From Lachnospiraceae bacterium UBA3732 (lineage in GTDB: Bacteria > Bacillota > Clostridia > Lachnospirales > Lachnospiraceae), in NCBI GenBank assembly GCA_002372545.1, contig DFHD01000059.1:1-23917 (forward strand): a DNA stretch of 23,917 nt, written 5' to 3'. Shown here in pieces: positions 21,598 to 23,917 of the stretch. Every line of letters begins with the position of its first letter. The stretch's first letter is position 1. Below the pieces are notes generated by a model. The model saw only the letters and a program-made list of their open reading frames with translations, was not told where the DNA came from and ran no database searches. The translations under genes were made by a program, and so were the position numbers.

Positions 21598-23539
21598 TCT
21601 CCGACTTATCCTTTCCTCTGGCAGCCTTATCCTTCTTCGATTTTTCGGAAACCGCTATGCTCTTCTCTCCTGCCGCTTCCTTCTCCTTATCTACCTCAAC
21701 CTGAATGATCTCGCTTGGGGTGGTGGAAAACTCCCGGATCTCCTCTTCTGTCACGGGGCGCTGCAAGGGTTCCACATACCTGGATACATAGTAATGATAG
21801 AGCGCTTTATATTCCTCGCTGAAGCTGTCCCCCACATGACCATGCATTTCATCAAAGTCCTTATCACCGACGACCCGCTTAATCACGTGAAGGGCAATAT
21901 TCGCGGAATGGGATGTGATCCGCTCGAAGCTGGCCAGGAGGTCAAAGAGCGCCACACCGCCCTCTATGCTGCAGTCTCCTGTCTGCAGACGCTCCACATG
22001 GTGAGACTTAATGGTCTCTTTCAGCTCGTCAATAGCCTCGGAAAGCGGCTCCATGCGAACGGCGATACTGTCATCATTCTTCCGGAAGGCCTCGAACATC
22101 GTCTCCAGCGCATAGGAAACTGCCGAAACGATAGTCACGGTCTCCCTGTGGCCGGCAGGCGAAAAATGAATATTCTTCTCATTTTTTTCCTGCGCCACAA
22201 AGGCAATATTCATACAATAATCGCCGATCCGTTCAAAATCACTGATGGAATTCAGTATCTCCGAAACCACAAGCTTATCGTCCCGGGTCAGACGGTTTCT
22301 GTTGATCCGTACGATGTATGAGGAAAGCTGTGTCTCGCAGCGGTCGATAAAATTCTCATTTTTCTCGAGCATCGGAAGCTTTTCCGGATCATATTCATAG
22401 ATCAGGCTGGTCGCCGCAATATAGTTCTCCCGGATTGCCTCGCCCATCTTCTCGATGACATGACGGCACTGATCCAGCGCGATAGAGGGTGTATTAAGCA
22501 GCATATCATCGAGTTTGGAAAGCTCCAGATCAGAGGGGCTCACCGCCTCCTTCCGGACAAATTTCTCTGTAAGAGAGGCAATCTTATCTGTCATGGGAAG
22601 CAGAAGCATGCTGGTGATCAGGTTGAAGCCCAGATGCAATGTGGCAATATCCCCATGGTTCGCCAGATAGGAAAAGCCGGGGATACCGGCGGTATAATAT
22701 ACACCGTAAATGATCAGGCCGAAGAACAATGCGCCAAAGATATTAAAGAGGAAATACGCTACCGTGATCCTCTTTGCCTCTCTGCTGGCTCCGAGGCTGC
22801 CGAAAAGGGTCGTAACGCCCTTACCGAGGTTCTGGCCGATGATCACAGGAACCGCAATACCGAAGGTCACGGAGCCTGTTACGGTAAGCGCCTGCAGAAT
22901 ACCAACCGAAGCATTGGAGCTTTGGAGGATAGCCGTGACGGCAAAGCCCAGGGCAATCCCGAGAAACGGATTGGAAAAAATACCAAGAGCGGACCGGAAC
23001 TTTTCAGAATCCCGGAAAGGCTCAAATATTTCTTCCATGGTAAACATTCCATAGAAAAGAAGTCCCATGCCAACCATAACGCCGGCTACATTTTTCATAC
23101 TCTTTTTCTTAGAAAACAGGGTGATAAAGGCACCGATCACCACAAGCACGGATGCAATTCCGGACGGTCTCAGAAGCCGGGCCGCAAAACTCTCTCCACC
23201 CAGATCTCCGAGCCGGAGGATCTGCGCCGTAATGGTGCTGCCGACATTGGCACCGAATATAACCGGAATAGCCTGCGCGATCTTCATGATCCCGGCGTTG
23301 ACAAAACCCATCAGCATAATAGACGTGGCAGTCGAGCTCTGGATGATTGCTGTAATACCGGCGCCCATCCCCCAGCCTTTCAGCAGACCGGCACGTTTCT
23401 TTTTTGATGTTGTCTGGCGTTCCAGCAAACGTTCAAGATCGGAACCTGCTATCTTTTCCAGCGAGGAGCTGGTAAGACTCATGCCAAACATAAACAGTCC
23501 GATGCCGCCCAGCAGTTTGATCACAGATAAAAAGTCCAT
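21590..23539 (-). CDS. Na/Pi cotransporter family protein with PhoU-like C-terminal domain
   Basis: About 649 residues from the ATG at 23539, which has GGAGAG just upstream; an ATG at 23554 precedes that site and is less likely. Residues about 5-330 form the membrane transporter with the two inverted repeats marked by QSST at 67-70 and QSSN at 206-209, the substrate-binding signature of NptA/PNaS transporters, plus GANVGST and GQNLGKG. Residues about 350-560 are a helical PhoU-like cytoplasmic domain (ISDFERIGDYCMNIA), and the end is a Lys-rich tail. It should import phosphate with sodium, although some bacterial members have other or export roles. It has its own promoter at 23581-23609 and terminator, so it is a single-gene unit. 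No pst or pho genes are nearby. Confidence 0.92.
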   Translation of the reverse strand: MDFLSVIKLLGGIGLFMFGMSLTSSSLEKIAGSDLERLLERQTTSKKKRAGLLKGWGMGAGITAIIQSSTATSIMLMGFVNAGIMKIAQAIPVIFGANVGSTITAQILRLGDLGGESFAARLLRPSGIASVLVVIGAFITLFSKKKSMKNVAGVMVGMGLLFYGMFTMEEIFEPFRDSEKFRSALGIFSNPFLGIALGFAVTAILQSSNASVGILQALTVTGSVTFGIAVPVIIGQNLGKGVTTLFGSLGASREAKRITVAYFLFNIFGALFFGLIIYGVYYTAGIPGFSYLANHGDIATLHLGFNLITSMLLLPMTDKIASLTEKFVRKEAVSPSDLELSKLDDMLLNTPSIALDQCRHVIEKMGEAIRENYIAATSLIYEYDPEKLPMLEKNENFIDRCETQLSSYIVRINRNRLTRDDKLVVSEILNSISDFERIGDYCMNIAFVAQEKNEKNIHFSPAGHRETVTIVSAVSYALETMFEAFRKNDDSIAVRMEPLSEAIDELKETIKSHHVERLQTGDCSIEGGVALFDLLASFERITSHSANIALHVIKRVVGDKDFDEMHGHVGDSFSEEYKALYHYYVSRYVEPLQRPVTEEEIREFSTTPSEIIQVEVDKEKEAAGEKSIAVSEKSKKDKAARGKDKSEKK

Positions 23540-23580
23540 AGTCTCTCCGTACATTATTTTTGATATTTACACACATAGTT

Positions 23581-23609
23581 AATCTATCATATTACATAGT
23601 TCATGTCAA
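23581..23609 (-). promoter_or_regulatory. Sigma-A promoter of the Na/Pi cotransporter gene
   Basis: On the minus strand a perfect TTGACA (23604-23609) and TAGATT (23581-23586) are separated by 17 bases, about 45 bases before the proposed start. Confidence 0.7.
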
Positions 23610-23644
23610 AGTATAATTCGGGACGCGCTTCCTGTGCACAAATG

Positions 23645-23680
23645 AAAAACAGCCACCGCAAACATTGCCTGCAGTGGCTG
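23645..23680 (-). terminator. Rho-independent terminator of tuf
   Basis: CAGCCAC at 23650-23656 pairs with GTGGCTG at 23674-23680, with a short inner GCA/TGC extension. Read on the minus strand it is followed by five T residues (A residues at 23645-23649). It lies 45 bases past the tuf stop. Confidence 0.85.
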
Positions 23681-23724
23681 TTAATTTCATGTTTTATGCG
23701 CTCAGCTTAAAGCCTTCGCGTAAA

Positions 23725-23917
23725 TTACTCAACGATGGAAACAACTCGGCCGGAACCTACTGTTCTACCACCCTCACGGATAGCGAATGTAAGACCCTGC
23801 TCCATTGCTACGGAATGGATCAGCTCGATGGTCATTTCTACGTTATCGCCGGGCATGCACATCTCTGTACCCTCAGGCAGGTTGCAGACACCGGTTACGT
23901 CAGTTGTTCTGAAGTAG
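23725..23917 (-). CDS. tuf: Elongation factor Tu, C-terminal fragment
   Basis: The last 63 codons of EF-Tu, cut by the right edge of the window. The reading frame gives YFRTTDVTGV, then GDNVEMTIELIHSVAMEQGL and REGGRTVGSGRVVSIVE before a TAA at 23727-23725. This is the third beta-barrel domain that contacts aminoacyl-tRNA. Identity is secure because this region is among the most conserved in bacteria. It ends a transcript at the terminator just downstream; the upstream gene is outside the window. Confidence 0.97.
   Translation of the reverse strand, partial: YFRTTDVTGVCNLPEGTEMCMPGDNVEMTIELIHSVAMEQGLTFAIREGGRTVGSGRVVSIVE

Noticed and set aside
22460..23407. Open frame of 315 codons on the plus strand
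   Set aside because: Antisense shadow of the Na/Pi cotransporter gene with low-complexity basic composition.

Overview
The window looks like a chromosomal segment of an anaerobic, gut-type Bacillota, most like the Lachnospiraceae or other Clostridia. The signs are: CBS/DRTGG-type manganese pyrophosphatase, an aldo/keto reductase with a fused 2[4Fe-4S] tail, a clostridial-type PssA/Psd pair (Psd with a GGST processing site), an S-layer-homology surface protein, a LacI-type sensor fused to GGDEF, strong AGGAGG-like ribosome binding sites and sigma-A type promoters. I see no insertion sequence, phage gene, CRISPR array, tRNA or rRNA. The window contains 17 confident complete genes, one partial gene (tuf, right edge), one short gene remnant, and one doubtful partial ORF at the left edge.

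Layout. 1-201: leader of unknown content. 202-2121 (+): LacI-fold sensor/GGDEF protein ending in a terminator hairpin that contains its stop codon. 5422-2189 (-): four tightly packed phospholipid genes (flippase-like membrane protein, pssA, psd, PAP2-type enzyme) behind one promoter. 6036-5545 (-): purE. 8368-6168 (-): CBS/DRTGG pyrophosphatase followed by a stand-alone HD hydrolase of the (p)ppGpp-hydrolase type. 12147-8489 (-): secreted SLH surface protein followed by the aldo/keto reductase. 12460-13551 (+): trpS, divergent from the SLH gene and overlapping birA tail to tail. 15362-13538 (-): degV-birA. 15435-15566 (-): remnant of a flavodoxin gene. 15695-16624 (+): alpha/beta hydrolase. 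18696-16654 (-): sodA followed by an L,D-transpeptidase. 18897-21482 (+): membrane GGDEF protein, then a type IV pilin-like protein with its own promoter. 23539-21590 (-): Na/Pi cotransporter with a PhoU-like tail. 23917-23725 (-): end of tuf.

How the parts fit. The phospholipid quartet should make phosphatidylserine and phosphatidylethanolamine, with two membrane proteins of unsettled substrate. The HD hydrolase would release pyrophosphate from (p)ppGpp, and its neighbour would hydrolyse pyrophosphate. The SLH protein, L,D-transpeptidase, pilin and lipid genes give the window a strong cell-envelope flavour, and two diguanylate-cyclase-type proteins add second-messenger signalling, one of them directly upstream of the pilin. 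No clearly undescribed multi-gene system stands out; the best leads are the GGDEF/pilin pair, the HD/pyrophosphatase pair, the lipid quartet, a biotin ligase with an altered active-site motif and two unexplained structured non-coding stretches.
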